Shown here one piece after another: positions 8,445 to 17,214 of a stretch of DNA of 53,900 bases. Made by a program: the position numbers and the translations under genes. The notes beneath the pieces were generated by a model. It made no database searches and was not told the DNA's origin. It saw only the letters and a program-made list of their open reading frames with translations. Source of the stretch: Sphingomonas mali NBRC 15500 (GTDB lineage: Bacteria; Pseudomonadota; Alphaproteobacteria; Sphingomonadales; Sphingomonadaceae); contig NZ_BCYX01000028.1 in assembly GCF_001598415.1 (NCBI RefSeq), forward strand, positions 1-53,900, given 5' to 3'. The stretch's first letter is position 1. The number at the start of each line of letters is the position of its first letter.

Positions 8445-9813
8445 GCTTCTCCATTCGACGATAGAGCGCGGCGCGCGACAGGCCGAGCTCGTGCGCGGCG
8501 GACGAGATGTTGTAGCCGTGCTTCTTCAGCGCTTCCTCGACCAGCCGGCGCTCGACGCGATCGAGATTGAGATCCGACACCACCGGCTCGGCGGTGACTC
8601 GTGGTGTCGCCGCCGGGGCGAGGGCGAAGGCATCGCTCTCGAGCAGGCCGTCGCCTGCGAGGATTACCGCGCGCTCGACCGCATGACGCAGCGCGCGGAC
8701 ATTGCCGGGCCAGTCATGCGCGACCAGCGCTCCCAGCGCTTGTGGGGACAATTCGGGGCGCGGCCGTTTGTACCGTTCGGCATAAAGGCTGAGATAATGG
8801 TCGATCAGCGCCGGCACGTCCTCGCGGCGATCGCGCAGCGGCGGCAGGTCGATCTCGACCGTGTTGAGCCGGAACAGCAGGTCCTGACGAAACTGGCGCT
8901 CGTCGCGCAGCATCGCCGGGGTCATGTTGGTCGCCGCGATCACCCGGATATCGACCGGGATCGGCTGGTTCGCCCCAACCGGGGTGACCTTGCGCTGTTC
9001 GAGCACGGTCAGCAATTTGGGCTGCAGATGGAGCGGCAGATTGCCGATCTCGTCGAGGAACAATGTACCGCCATCGGCCGCCTGGATGCGGCCGACGCGA
9101 TCGGTGCGGGCGTCGGTGAACGCCCCTTTGACGTGGCCGAACAATTCGGAGTCGATCAGCTCGGTCGCGATCGCACCCAGGTCGACCGTCACCATCTCGC
9201 GGTCGGCGCGATGCGATTGCTGGTGCAGTGCGCGCGCGACCAATTCCTTGCCGGTGCCGTTTTCGCCGAGCACCAGGACATTCGCTTCGGTCGGCGCCGC
9301 GCGCGCGATCAGCGAATGGACGCGCGCCATCGACGGTGCGCTGCCGATCAGCGGCGACGGCCCTCGGGCCGAGTTCGACGAGGCCGGCGTTGGTGCTGGC
9401 GCGTCGGCGGCGGCGCGCGATCGGCGCAGCGCGGCGGCGGTGCGCACCGTCTGGACCAGCCGCTCATTCTCCCACGGCTTGGAGACAAAATCGGTCGCGC
9501 CGCGCTTCATCGCCTCCACCGCGACGTTCACCCCGGCATGCGCGGTGATCATCACCACGATCGCCTCGGGATCGTTGGTCAGCAGCCGGTCGAGCAATGC
9601 CAGCCCTTCGCGCGCATCGGTCGCGCCGCGCGCGAAATTGGCGTCGAGCAGGATGACGTCGGGCTGGCGCCCCGCAGTGGCGGCGATCGCGCGCTCGGGC
9701 GACGACACGGTGATCAGCTCGCGGAACAGCCCGCGCAGCGCGAGCCGCGCCGCCACCAGGATATCCTCGTCGTCATCGACGATGATGCAGAGATCGAATT
9801 CCGGTGTCGCCAT
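8434..9813 (-). CDS. Sigma-54-dependent response regulator (NtrC type)
   Basis: A 459 aa activator starting at ATG 9813 (MATPEFDLCIIVDDDED); the frame extends upstream without support. It has a receiver domain (~1-125, phosphoacceptor Asp57 in VILLDANF), an AAA+ domain with Walker A GENGTGKE (~183) and Walker B GGTLFLDEIG, and a C-terminal Fis-type helix-turn-helix (ISSAAHELGLSRAALYRRM). The sigma-54 contact loop normally reading GAFTGA is GAFTDA here. It probably binds the TGTCCG-N4-CGGACA palindromes next to its own start and within the head of the divergent operon. Targets are inferred from position and palindrome repetition. Confidence 0.93.
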   Translation of the reverse strand: MATPEFDLCIIVDDDEDILVAARLALRGLFRELITVSSPERAIAATAGRQPDVILLDANFARGATDAREGLALLDRLLTNDPEAIVVMITAHAGVNVAVEAMKRGATDFVSKPWENERLVQTVRTAAALRRSRAAADAPAPTPASSNSARGPSPLIGSAPSMARVHSLIARAAPTEANVLVLGENGTGKELVARALHQQSHRADREMVTVDLGAIATELIDSELFGHVKGAFTDARTDRVGRIQAADGGTLFLDEIGNLPLHLQPKLLTVLEQRKVTPVGANQPIPVDIRVIAATNMTPAMLRDERQFRQDLLFRLNTVEIDLPPLRDRREDVPALIDHYLSLYAERYKRPRPELSPQALGALVAHDWPGNVRALRHAVERAVILAGDGLLESDAFALAPAATPRVTAEPVVSDLNLDRVERRLVEEALKKHGYNISSAAHELGLSRAALYRRMEKHGL

Positions 9814-9834
9814 TGCCCGCTTCCGTACAGCCAC

Positions 9835-9850
9835 TGTCCGAATACGGACA
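9835..9850. promoter_or_regulatory. Candidate operator/enhancer 1 (TGTCCG-N4-CGGACA)
   Basis: TGTCCGAATACGGACA is a perfect 16-bp palindrome with a free 4-base centre. It lies 70 bp upstream of the -24 element of the export-operon promoter and 22 bp upstream of the regulator's start codon. Two more copies lie at 10106 and 10126. It is the expected site type and position for the divergently encoded sigma-54 activator. Confidence 0.75.
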
Positions 9851-9867
9851 ATCAATTTCCGTGCCAG
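9851..9867 (-). promoter_or_regulatory. Possible -24/-12 promoter for the regulator genes
   Basis: On the minus strand this reads CTGGCACGGAAATTGAT. The -24 half (TGGCACG) is perfect and the spacing is right, but the -12 half has GA in place of the near-invariant GC, so activity is uncertain. It would make the two-component genes autoregulated. Confidence 0.4.
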
Positions 9868-9904
9868 CGTCGAGCAATGGGTTGGTTCGGAGACGAAAAG
9901 GCAT

Positions 9905-9921
9905 TTGGCACGCATCCTGCT
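9905..9921 (+). promoter_or_regulatory. Sigma-54 promoter (-24/-12) of the export operon
   Basis: TTGGCACGCATCCTGCT matches the sigma-54 consensus YTGGCACGN4TTGCW, with GG at 9907-9908, GC at 9919-9920 and exactly ten bases between. It lies about 35 bases before the first codon of the operon and downstream of operator 1. Confidence 0.85.
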
Positions 9922-9956
9922 GAGCTGGGATCAGACCAACAAGGTGGACAGATCCG

Positions 9957-10181
9957 ATGAAAGACACGGCAGCCAACCGCAAACTCCTCACGGTGCTCGT
10001 GTTACTCGGCGCGAGCTGGGTGCTGTTCTTTCAGCCGGCGTCGCACTGGAGCGCCGCGATCCAGATTTCCTCGGTCCGGATCGCCTTCTCGCTCCAGAGT
10101 GACACTGTCCGTTTCCGGACACCCGTGTCCGGAAACGGACACTCTTTATTCCTGCTGCAGATCGGGAGCGAGCGTTCGTGA
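9957..10181 (+). CDS. Small putative membrane peptide leading the export operon
   Basis: A 74 aa open frame immediately after the sigma-54 promoter, with AAGGTGG nine bases before its ATG. Residues ~9-27 (KLLTVLVLLGASWVLFFQP) could form one transmembrane helix. Its stop overlaps the GTG start of the adaptor gene (GTGA), as expected for coupled translation. The second half of the frame is DNA that also contains operators 2 and 3, so the C-terminal residues may be dictated by those sites. No family is recognised. It could instead be a leader frame whose translation controls the adaptor. Confidence 0.5.
   Translation: MKDTAANRKLLTVLVLLGASWVLFFQPASHWSAAIQISSVRIAFSLQSDTVRFRTPVSGNGHSLFLLQIGSERS
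10106..10141. promoter_or_regulatory. Candidate operators 2 and 3 (tandem palindromes)
   Basis: TGTCCGTTTCCGGACA (10106-10121) and TGTCCGGAAACGGACA (10126-10141) follow each other with centres 20 bp apart, about two helical turns. They match operator 1 in all fixed positions. They lie downstream of the sigma-54 promoter and inside the leader frame. The pair is also one 17-bp inverted repeat (10106-10122 with 10125-10141), so the transcript could fold into a long hairpin followed by CTCTTTATT. Confidence 0.7.
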
Positions 10182-11503
10182 ATATCGCGTCGTTGAAGGC
10201 GGCGTCGTCCGCCACCACTGACCGGGCGGTCAGCGGCAGCCAGATGGACAAGGTGGTCGAGCGCCGCGGGCTGTCGCGCAACGTCAAGATTGCGATCGGC
10301 GCCGGCGCGGTGCTGGTGCTCGCCTCGCTGTTCTGGTGGTTCATGCCCGGCGCGGGATCGCAGACGGTGACCAAGAACCGGCTGACGATCTCGACCGTGC
10401 AGACCGGGCGGTTCGAGGATTTCATCCCGCTGCGCGCCAAGGTGACGCCGCTGCTCACCGTCTATATCGATTCGATCGAGGGCGGCCGGGTCGACAAGGT
10501 GCTGGTCGAGGACGGCACCGACGTCGTCGCCGGCCAGCCGATCGCGATGCTGTCCAACGCCGAACTTCAGCTCTCGACGCTCGCACGCCAGACCGAGGTC
10601 GAGCAGCAGATCAACAATATGCGGAGCCAGGAGCTCGCGCTGTCGCAGACCCGCTTGGCCAACGAACGCGCGATCCTGGACGCACAGCTCGCGCTCACCA
10701 CCGCGCGCCGTCAATATGAGCGCGAGGCGCCGCTTGCAGCGAAGGGCTATGTGTCGGGCAAGCAGTTCAACGACACGACCGACAATTACCAATATCAGCA
10801 GCGCCGCCTCGCCGTGCTTCAGCGCAGCCAGGCAAGCGACGAACGGCTGCAGTCGGGCCAGCTCGATCAGCAAAAGGCATCGATGAAGTCGATGTCGGCG
10901 GGTCTGGGCATCGCCCGCACCAATCTCGACGCGCTCAACCTCAAGGCGCCGGTCACGGGCAAATTGTCGGGCTTCTCGATCCAGATCGGCCAGTCGCTCC
11001 AGCGCGGCGAACGGATCGGCCAGATCGATTCGCCGGGCAGGAACAAGCTCCAGGCCGGCGTCGACGAATTCTATCTCGGCCGCGTCCAGGTCAATCAGTC
11101 GGCGAGCGTCGACTGGAACGGCAAGACCTTCCGCGCGCAGGTGATGAAAATCTATCCCCAGGTGCAGAACGGCCAGTTCCAGGTCGACCTGCAATTCCTC
11201 GGCGACGAGCCGCAGGGTGTGCAACGCGGCCAGACGCTGCAGGCGAAGCTGACCCTGGGCGATCCGGCGCCGGCCAAGCTGATCCCCAATGGCGCTTTCT
11301 ACAACGAAAGCGGTGGCGCCTATGTGTTCGTCGTCGCGCCCGACGGCAACACCGCGGTCAAGCGCCGGGTCCGGCTCGGCCGCCGCAATCCCGATTTCAT
11401 CGAAGTGCTCGACGGGCTCGATGCCGGCGAGCGCGTCATCACCAGCCCTTACACCGGTTTCGCCGACAAGGATCGGCTCGACCTTTCGAACGCGAAGGAG
11501 TGA
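10178..11503 (+). CDS. Periplasmic adaptor subunit (HlyD/MacA-like)
   Basis: A 441 aa membrane-fusion protein. A ~35-residue cytoplasmic tail and one transmembrane helix (~36-58, AIGAGAVLVLASLFWWFMPG) are followed by the biotinyl-lipoyl half motif VDKVLVEDGTDVVAGQPIAML, interrupted by a long coiled-coil hairpin (~120-240), then LNLKAPVTGKLSG and beta-barrel and membrane-proximal domains. The GTG start at 10178 has GGGAG upstream and overlaps the preceding stop. It should link the ABC permeases to an outer-membrane channel, which is not encoded here. The ATPase follows within a few bases. Confidence 0.9.
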   Translation: MNIASLKAASSATTDRAVSGSQMDKVVERRGLSRNVKIAIGAGAVLVLASLFWWFMPGAGSQTVTKNRLTISTVQTGRFEDFIPLRAKVTPLLTVYIDSIEGGRVDKVLVEDGTDVVAGQPIAMLSNAELQLSTLARQTEVEQQINNMRSQELALSQTRLANERAILDAQLALTTARRQYEREAPLAAKGYVSGKQFNDTTDNYQYQQRRLAVLQRSQASDERLQSGQLDQQKASMKSMSAGLGIARTNLDALNLKAPVTGKLSGFSIQIGQSLQRGERIGQIDSPGRNKLQAGVDEFYLGRVQVNQSASVDWNGKTFRAQVMKIYPQVQNGQFQVDLQFLGDEPQGVQRGQTLQAKLTLGDPAPAKLIPNGAFYNESGGAYVFVVAPDGNTAVKRRVRLGRRNPDFIEVLDGLDAGERVITSPYTGFADKDRLDLSNAKE

Positions 11504-11508
11504 ATACC

Positions 11509-12189
<681 letters not shown>

Positions 12190-12220
12190 ACAGTAACGGG
12201 GAGGGAGAGGATCGGCGCCG

Positions 12221-14686
12221 ATGCTGGGCCATTATCTGCTGATCGCGATACGCATCCTGATGCGCAACCGCGTCTATGCCGCGATCAATATCGGTGGCTT
12301 GGCGCTGGCGCTCGCCGGCTGCGTGCTGATCCTCGGCTATATCCGGTACGAGCAGAGCTATGACGGCTGGCTGAAGGACAGCGGCCGCTTGTTCCAGGTC
12401 CAGACCACGATCCGTCCGCCCGGCCAGCCCGATGTGCGGACGCAGGGGAGCCCGTTCCCGGTCGGGGAGCAGCTTGCCGCCGGATTCCCGCAAGTCGAAG
12501 CGGTCACTTCGCTATCGGCGGGCAAGACCGTGACCGAACGCGACGGGCAGCCGGTGTTCATCGACGCGACGACGGTCGATGGCAACTTCTTCAAGGTCTT
12601 CGGTCTGCCGTTCGCTTACGGATCGGCGGCGACTGCCTTGCCCGACACCAATTCGATCGTGTTGACCGAGAAGGAGGCGATCCGCCAGTTCGGCACCACC
12701 GACGTGCTGGGCAGGCGCTTCACGCTCGGCGCGGGGCCGGGCAAGCGCGACTATAAGGTGAGCGGCGTGCTGCGCGATCTCCCGCGCAACACCAGCCTGC
12801 GTATCGGCGTCATGTATCGCGGCGATATAGCCGACATTCCCATCGAGCGCCGCGGCTGGGGCAATTTCGATCAGATTCATTACGTCAAGCTGCGGGCCGG
12901 CGCCGACGCGGCGATGGTGAACGCGGCACTCCCGGGCTGGGAGAAACGTGTCGTGCCGACCGGCACGATCGACGGCAAGCAGTTTTCCATGGCCGATGTG
13001 TTCGACCTGCGATTGGAGCCGGTCACCGGCGTCCATCTGGGCAAGGCACAGGAAGCAGCGCTTACGCCGGCGGGCGATCCGCGCGCGCTGGTCACGTTCG
13101 CTGTCGTCGCGCTGCTGACGCTCGGCATGGCGGTGATGAACTTCGTCAATCTGACGACCGCGCGCGCGCTCCAGCGGACGCGCGAAGTGGCGTTGCGCAA
13201 GGTGCTCGGCGCGCGGCGGCGCGAGCTGATCGCCCAATTCATGGCCGAGAACGTACTGATTGCCGCGGTAGCGGTCCTGATCGCGATGGCGATCGCCGAA
13301 CTCGCGATACCGTGGGTCGCGCGTGCGATGGGGGCCGATATGCAGCTCCACTATCTGGGCAAGGACGGCATGCTGCTTCCGGTACTGGCATTGTTCGCGA
13401 TTACCGGCCTAGCCGGCGGGCTATATCCGGCACTCTATCTGAGCAGGTTCAAACCGGCGGCCGTGCTCAACGGCAATCGTGGTTCGACCGAAACCGCCGG
13501 CAGTGGACGGCTGCGTATGGCGCTCGTCGTCGTTCAGTTCGCCATCGCCATCGGCCTGGTGACCAGTACCGCAGTGATCTGGTCGCAGACTCGCTTCGTC
13601 GAGCAGGTCGATCCCGGCTTTCGCCGCGACGGGTTGATCCAGATCGCCAACGCCTGGCGCTATACCCAGGGCGGCGAATATGACGCTGCGCGACGGGCGA
13701 TGCTGGCCATCCCGGGCGTGACCAAAGTAGGGCGGACCGGGCTCGGACCCGGCGATAGCGCCCCGAAAATGGTTTGGCTCGCCCGCACGCCTGGCGCGTC
13801 GCAATATGCCTCGCTGACGGCCTACAATATCGACGCGGATTTTCTGCCGACGATGGACGTCAAGCTGCTTGCCGGGCGAATGCTCGGCGATCGCCAGGCC
13901 GCCGATCGCATCGCGGACGAGACGCCGGCCCAACTCGCCACTCGAGGGATCAACGTGGTGGTCAACCGTGGGGCCGCGACCAAGCTTGGATATCGCGCCC
14001 CACAAGCCGCGATCGGCCAAGTCGTCGACGTCTGGTTCAACGGAGCGGCCAAAGTGCCCGCGACGATCGCCGGCGTGGTCGAGGACACGCGGTTTGGTAC
14101 TGCCCGCGATGCGGTCGACCCGATCGTCTACGCCTATAACCCTGGCCTCACCAATCAGGTATTGGTCCGCTACGCCGCTGCGCGTCCCGGCGAGGTGATG
14201 GCTGCGCTCGCCAAAATATGGCGACGGTTCGAGCCCGAAATCCCGTTCGAGGCGCGCTTCACAGATGACGTCGTCCGCGAACTTTATGCCGCCGAACGCG
14301 CCCGCACCATATTGTTCGCGAGCTTCTCGCTGCTGGCGATCGTGATTTCCTGTCTCGGCCTCTACAGCCTCGCCGCCTTCGCCACCGAGCGCCGCACCAA
14401 GGAGATCGGGATCCGCAAGGTTCTGGGCGCACGAAGCCGCGACATCGTTCGCCTGCTCGTCGCGCAGTTCAGTCGGCCCGTGCTGATTGCCAATCTCGTC
14501 GCCTGGCCGGCCGCGTGGTGGGTGATGCGCGATTGGCTCAACGGATTCGATGCGCGCATTGCGCTCACGCCGACGCCGTTCCTCATTGCCGGCGGCCTCG
14601 CCCTTGTCATCGCGGTCGCGACGGTCGCCGGGCAGGCGATCCGCGTCGCGCGCCGCAATCCCATCCACGCTTTGCGCTACGAATAG
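12221..14686 (+). CDS. MacB/FtsX-type ABC permease, copy 1
   Basis: An 821 aa permease of fused double layout: TM1 (~20-42), a large periplasmic domain (~43-285), three helices with the FtsX core (~290-405, motif EVALRKVLGARRRELI), another helix at ~430-450, a second periplasmic domain, then a second FtsX core (~695-805, motif TKEIGIRKVLGARSRDI) ending ALRYE. Such proteins push substrates from the periplasm outward or extract lipoproteins and peptides; they do not form a classic pore. GGGGAGGGAGAGG precedes the start. It is the first and most divergent of three tandem paralogues. Confidence 0.92.
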   Translation: MLGHYLLIAIRILMRNRVYAAINIGGLALALAGCVLILGYIRYEQSYDGWLKDSGRLFQVQTTIRPPGQPDVRTQGSPFPVGEQLAAGFPQVEAVTSLSAGKTVTERDGQPVFIDATTVDGNFFKVFGLPFAYGSAATALPDTNSIVLTEKEAIRQFGTTDVLGRRFTLGAGPGKRDYKVSGVLRDLPRNTSLRIGVMYRGDIADIPIERRGWGNFDQIHYVKLRAGADAAMVNAALPGWEKRVVPTGTIDGKQFSMADVFDLRLEPVTGVHLGKAQEAALTPAGDPRALVTFAVVALLTLGMAVMNFVNLTTARALQRTREVALRKVLGARRRELIAQFMAENVLIAAVAVLIAMAIAELAIPWVARAMGADMQLHYLGKDGMLLPVLALFAITGLAGGLYPALYLSRFKPAAVLNGNRGSTETAGSGRLRMALVVVQFAIAIGLVTSTAVIWSQTRFVEQVDPGFRRDGLIQIANAWRYTQGGEYDAARRAMLAIPGVTKVGRTGLGPGDSAPKMVWLARTPGASQYASLTAYNIDADFLPTMDVKLLAGRMLGDRQAADRIADETPAQLATRGINVVVNRGAATKLGYRAPQAAIGQVVDVWFNGAAKVPATIAGVVEDTRFGTARDAVDPIVYAYNPGLTNQVLVRYAAARPGEVMAALAKIWRRFEPEIPFEARFTDDVVRELYAAERARTILFASFSLLAIVISCLGLYSLAAFATERRTKEIGIRKVLGARSRDIVRLLVAQFSRPVLIANLVAWPAAWWVMRDWLNGFDARIALTPTPFLIAGGLALVIAVATVAGQAIRVARRNPIHALRYE

Positions 14687-14696
14687 GAGAAGCCAT

Positions 14697-17204
14697 ATGT
14701 GGCGCAACTACCTCACTGTCGGCATCCGCTCGCTGCTCAAGAGCCGCCTCTATGCCGCGGTCAATATCCTCGGCCTGGCGATCGGGCTCGCGGCATGCGT
14801 GCTGATCCTGCTCTACGTACGCTACGAGCGTAGTTACGACGCGTGGCTGCCGGGCGCCGACCAGGCGTTCCAGCTTCAGACCTATTACCACCCGACGCCG
14901 CAAGGCGGCGAGGAAATGTACCTGCAGGCCAGCTCGATCCCGGCGGGCCGGGCGCTGGCGAAGGACTTCCCGCAGGTCGAGAAGGTGGTGTTCGTACGCG
15001 CCTTCTCGCCCGTCGTGATCCAGGATGGCGATCCGTCGCAGACCAATATCCGGATGGTCGACGGCAACCTCTTCGACATCCTGCAAGTGCCGTTCGTCGA
15101 GGGTGACGCGCACACCGCGCTCAACGACACGCACTCGCTTGCGATCAGCCAGAGCGAGGCCAAGCGGCGCTTCGGCAAGGCAGATCCGATCGGCAAGACG
15201 CTGACTGTGGTCGATAACGCCGGCAACGTGGACTATCGCGTCACCGGCGTGTTCAAGGACATTCCGAAGAACAGCAGCTTCAGCGCGGTGATGGTCGCGC
15301 GCTTCGATATCGACGTGCAATATGCCGACCGCACCCAATCGCTGAGCAACTGGGACAATCAGGACGGCTATTTCTACGTCAAGCTTCGTCCCGGCAGCGA
15401 CGCCGCGGCGATCAATGCGCAAATCCCCGCCTGGGAAAAGCGCAACATCCCCGACCGGGTTAGCAACGGCCAGCGCTACAATCCCGGCGATGCCCAGACC
15501 TATCGCCTGGTCAACATCCGCGACGTCCATCTCGGCAAGGCGCAGGCCAATGCGATGACCCCGGGCAACGACGCGATGACCGTCGCGACCTTCGCGGTGA
15601 TCGCGTTGCTGGTGCTCGGCATGGCGTGCGTGAACTTCGTCAACCTCGCCACCGCGCGGGCGTCGCAGCGGGCGCGCGAAGTGGCGCTGCGCAAGGTGCT
15701 GGGCGCGAGCCCGCGCCAGCTGATCGTCCAGTTCATCGGGGAATCGGTGCTGGTGTCGCTGATCGCGTTGCTCGTTGCGTTTACCGCGGTCGAATTGATC
15801 CTACCGTTCTTCAACCGCTTCCTCGATGCCGATATCCGGCTCCACTATCTGGGGCTCGACGGCGTGCTGGTCCCCGGCATGGTCCTGGTGCTGCTGGTCG
15901 GCGTCTTCGGCGGGCTTTATCCGGCGATCTATCTGTCGCGGTTCGAGCCAGCGAAGATCCTCAAGGCCAACAAGTCGGCGGCCGATGCGCAAGGCTCGGG
16001 CCGGCTACGCAATTTGCTGGTCATCGGACAGTTTGCGGTGTCGATCGCGCTGATCGTCTGCACCAGCGTGATCTATACGCAAACGGTCTACGCCCGCACC
16101 GTCGATGCCGGCTATCACCGCGACGGCCTGCTGCAGATCGACAACCTCGGCTTCAAGGGCGTCAACGACCAGCAGGCGTTGTCGATGGTCGAGCAGATCC
16201 GCCGCCTGCCCGGCGTGCGTGCCGCGGCGGCGACGCAGATCGCGGTCGCCCCCGGCAACAATTCGGTGAGCGCCTATACGCTGCCGGGCAGCACGTCGTC
16301 GGTCGAACTCGGCACCTATGCCGTCCAGGAAGGATTCTTCCAGGCGATGGGCATGCGCCTGCTGGCGGGCCGCGGTTTCTCGCTCACCTACGGGCGCGAT
16401 GACGCGACCACGCCGTTTCCGGTGAACCCCGATGCCGAGCGCGCACTGGTGGCGCGGGGGCTCAACATCGTGATCAGCGAAAGTGCGGCGCATCGCCTGG
16501 GATTCGCCGACGTGCGCAATGCGATCGGCAAACAGCTGTCGGGCGCGCTGACCTTTCCTGAGTTCGGATCGGTGCCCTGTACGATCGTCGGCGTCGTGTC
16601 AGACGCGCGTTTCCGGTCGCTGCGCGAGCCGTTGCAGCCGATCGTCTATGTCATGCAACGCACCGGGTTCGGCCAGATCGCGGTGCGCTATTCCGGGGTC
16701 GCCCCAGGCGCGATGCGCGATGCGGTCGAGCAGATCTGGCGGCGTGTCGCGCCCAACGTTCCGTTCAAGGCGAGCTTCGCCGACGACCTCGTGCGCGCGC
16801 AATATGACCGTGAGACCGCGCGCGGCGAGTTGTTCGCGGCCTTCGCCATCCTCGCGGTGGTGATCGGATGCCTGGGCCTGTTCGGGCTCGCCGCATTCAC
16901 CGCCGCGCGGCGCACCAAGGAGATCGGCATCCGCAAGGTGCTGGGCGCGCGCACCCTCGACATCGTGCGACTGCTGGTCTGGCAGTTCAGCCGGCCGGTG
17001 CTGATCGCCAATCTGATCGCCTGGCCGGTCGCCTGGTGGCTGATGCGCGACTGGCTCAACGGGTTTGACACGCGGATCGCGCTCGGCCCGACTCCTTTCG
17101 CCGTCGCCGGCGCGCTGACGCTCGGCATCGCGCTGGCAACCGTCGCGGGTCATGCGATCCGCGTCGCGCGCACCAACCCCATCAACGCTTTGCGGTACGA
17201 ATAG
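14697..17204 (+). CDS. MacB/FtsX-type ABC permease, copy 2
   Basis: An 835 aa paralogue of the preceding permease with the same order: TM1 (~18-42), periplasmic domain, FtsX core 1 (~296-415, EVALRKVLGASPRQLI), helix ~436-458, second periplasmic domain, FtsX core 2 (~710-825, TKEIGIRKVLGARTLDI), ending NPINALRYE. The ATG at 14697 follows the previous stop by ten bases with AGGAGA between; an upstream in-frame extension to 14550 only re-reads copy 1. The N-terminal MWRNYLTVGIRSLLKSR is almost identical to copy 3, so these two are the closest pair. Confidence 0.92.
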   Translation: MWRNYLTVGIRSLLKSRLYAAVNILGLAIGLAACVLILLYVRYERSYDAWLPGADQAFQLQTYYHPTPQGGEEMYLQASSIPAGRALAKDFPQVEKVVFVRAFSPVVIQDGDPSQTNIRMVDGNLFDILQVPFVEGDAHTALNDTHSLAISQSEAKRRFGKADPIGKTLTVVDNAGNVDYRVTGVFKDIPKNSSFSAVMVARFDIDVQYADRTQSLSNWDNQDGYFYVKLRPGSDAAAINAQIPAWEKRNIPDRVSNGQRYNPGDAQTYRLVNIRDVHLGKAQANAMTPGNDAMTVATFAVIALLVLGMACVNFVNLATARASQRAREVALRKVLGASPRQLIVQFIGESVLVSLIALLVAFTAVELILPFFNRFLDADIRLHYLGLDGVLVPGMVLVLLVGVFGGLYPAIYLSRFEPAKILKANKSAADAQGSGRLRNLLVIGQFAVSIALIVCTSVIYTQTVYARTVDAGYHRDGLLQIDNLGFKGVNDQQALSMVEQIRRLPGVRAAAATQIAVAPGNNSVSAYTLPGSTSSVELGTYAVQEGFFQAMGMRLLAGRGFSLTYGRDDATTPFPVNPDAERALVARGLNIVISESAAHRLGFADVRNAIGKQLSGALTFPEFGSVPCTIVGVVSDARFRSLREPLQPIVYVMQRTGFGQIAVRYSGVAPGAMRDAVEQIWRRVAPNVPFKASFADDLVRAQYDRETARGELFAAFAILAVVIGCLGLFGLAAFTAARRTKEIGIRKVLGARTLDIVRLLVWQFSRPVLIANLIAWPVAWWLMRDWLNGFDTRIALGPTPFAVAGALTLGIALATVAGHAIRVARTNPINALRYE

Positions 17205-17214
17205 GAGAGTCCCG

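Noticed and set aside
8260..9960. 566-codon open frame on + strand opposite the kinase and regulator
   Set aside because: Antisense shadow of well-defined two-component genes; no ribosome site or recognisable protein.
13421..14707. 428-codon open frame on - strand opposite permease 1
   Set aside because: Arg/Asp-rich shadow translation; the permease is certain.
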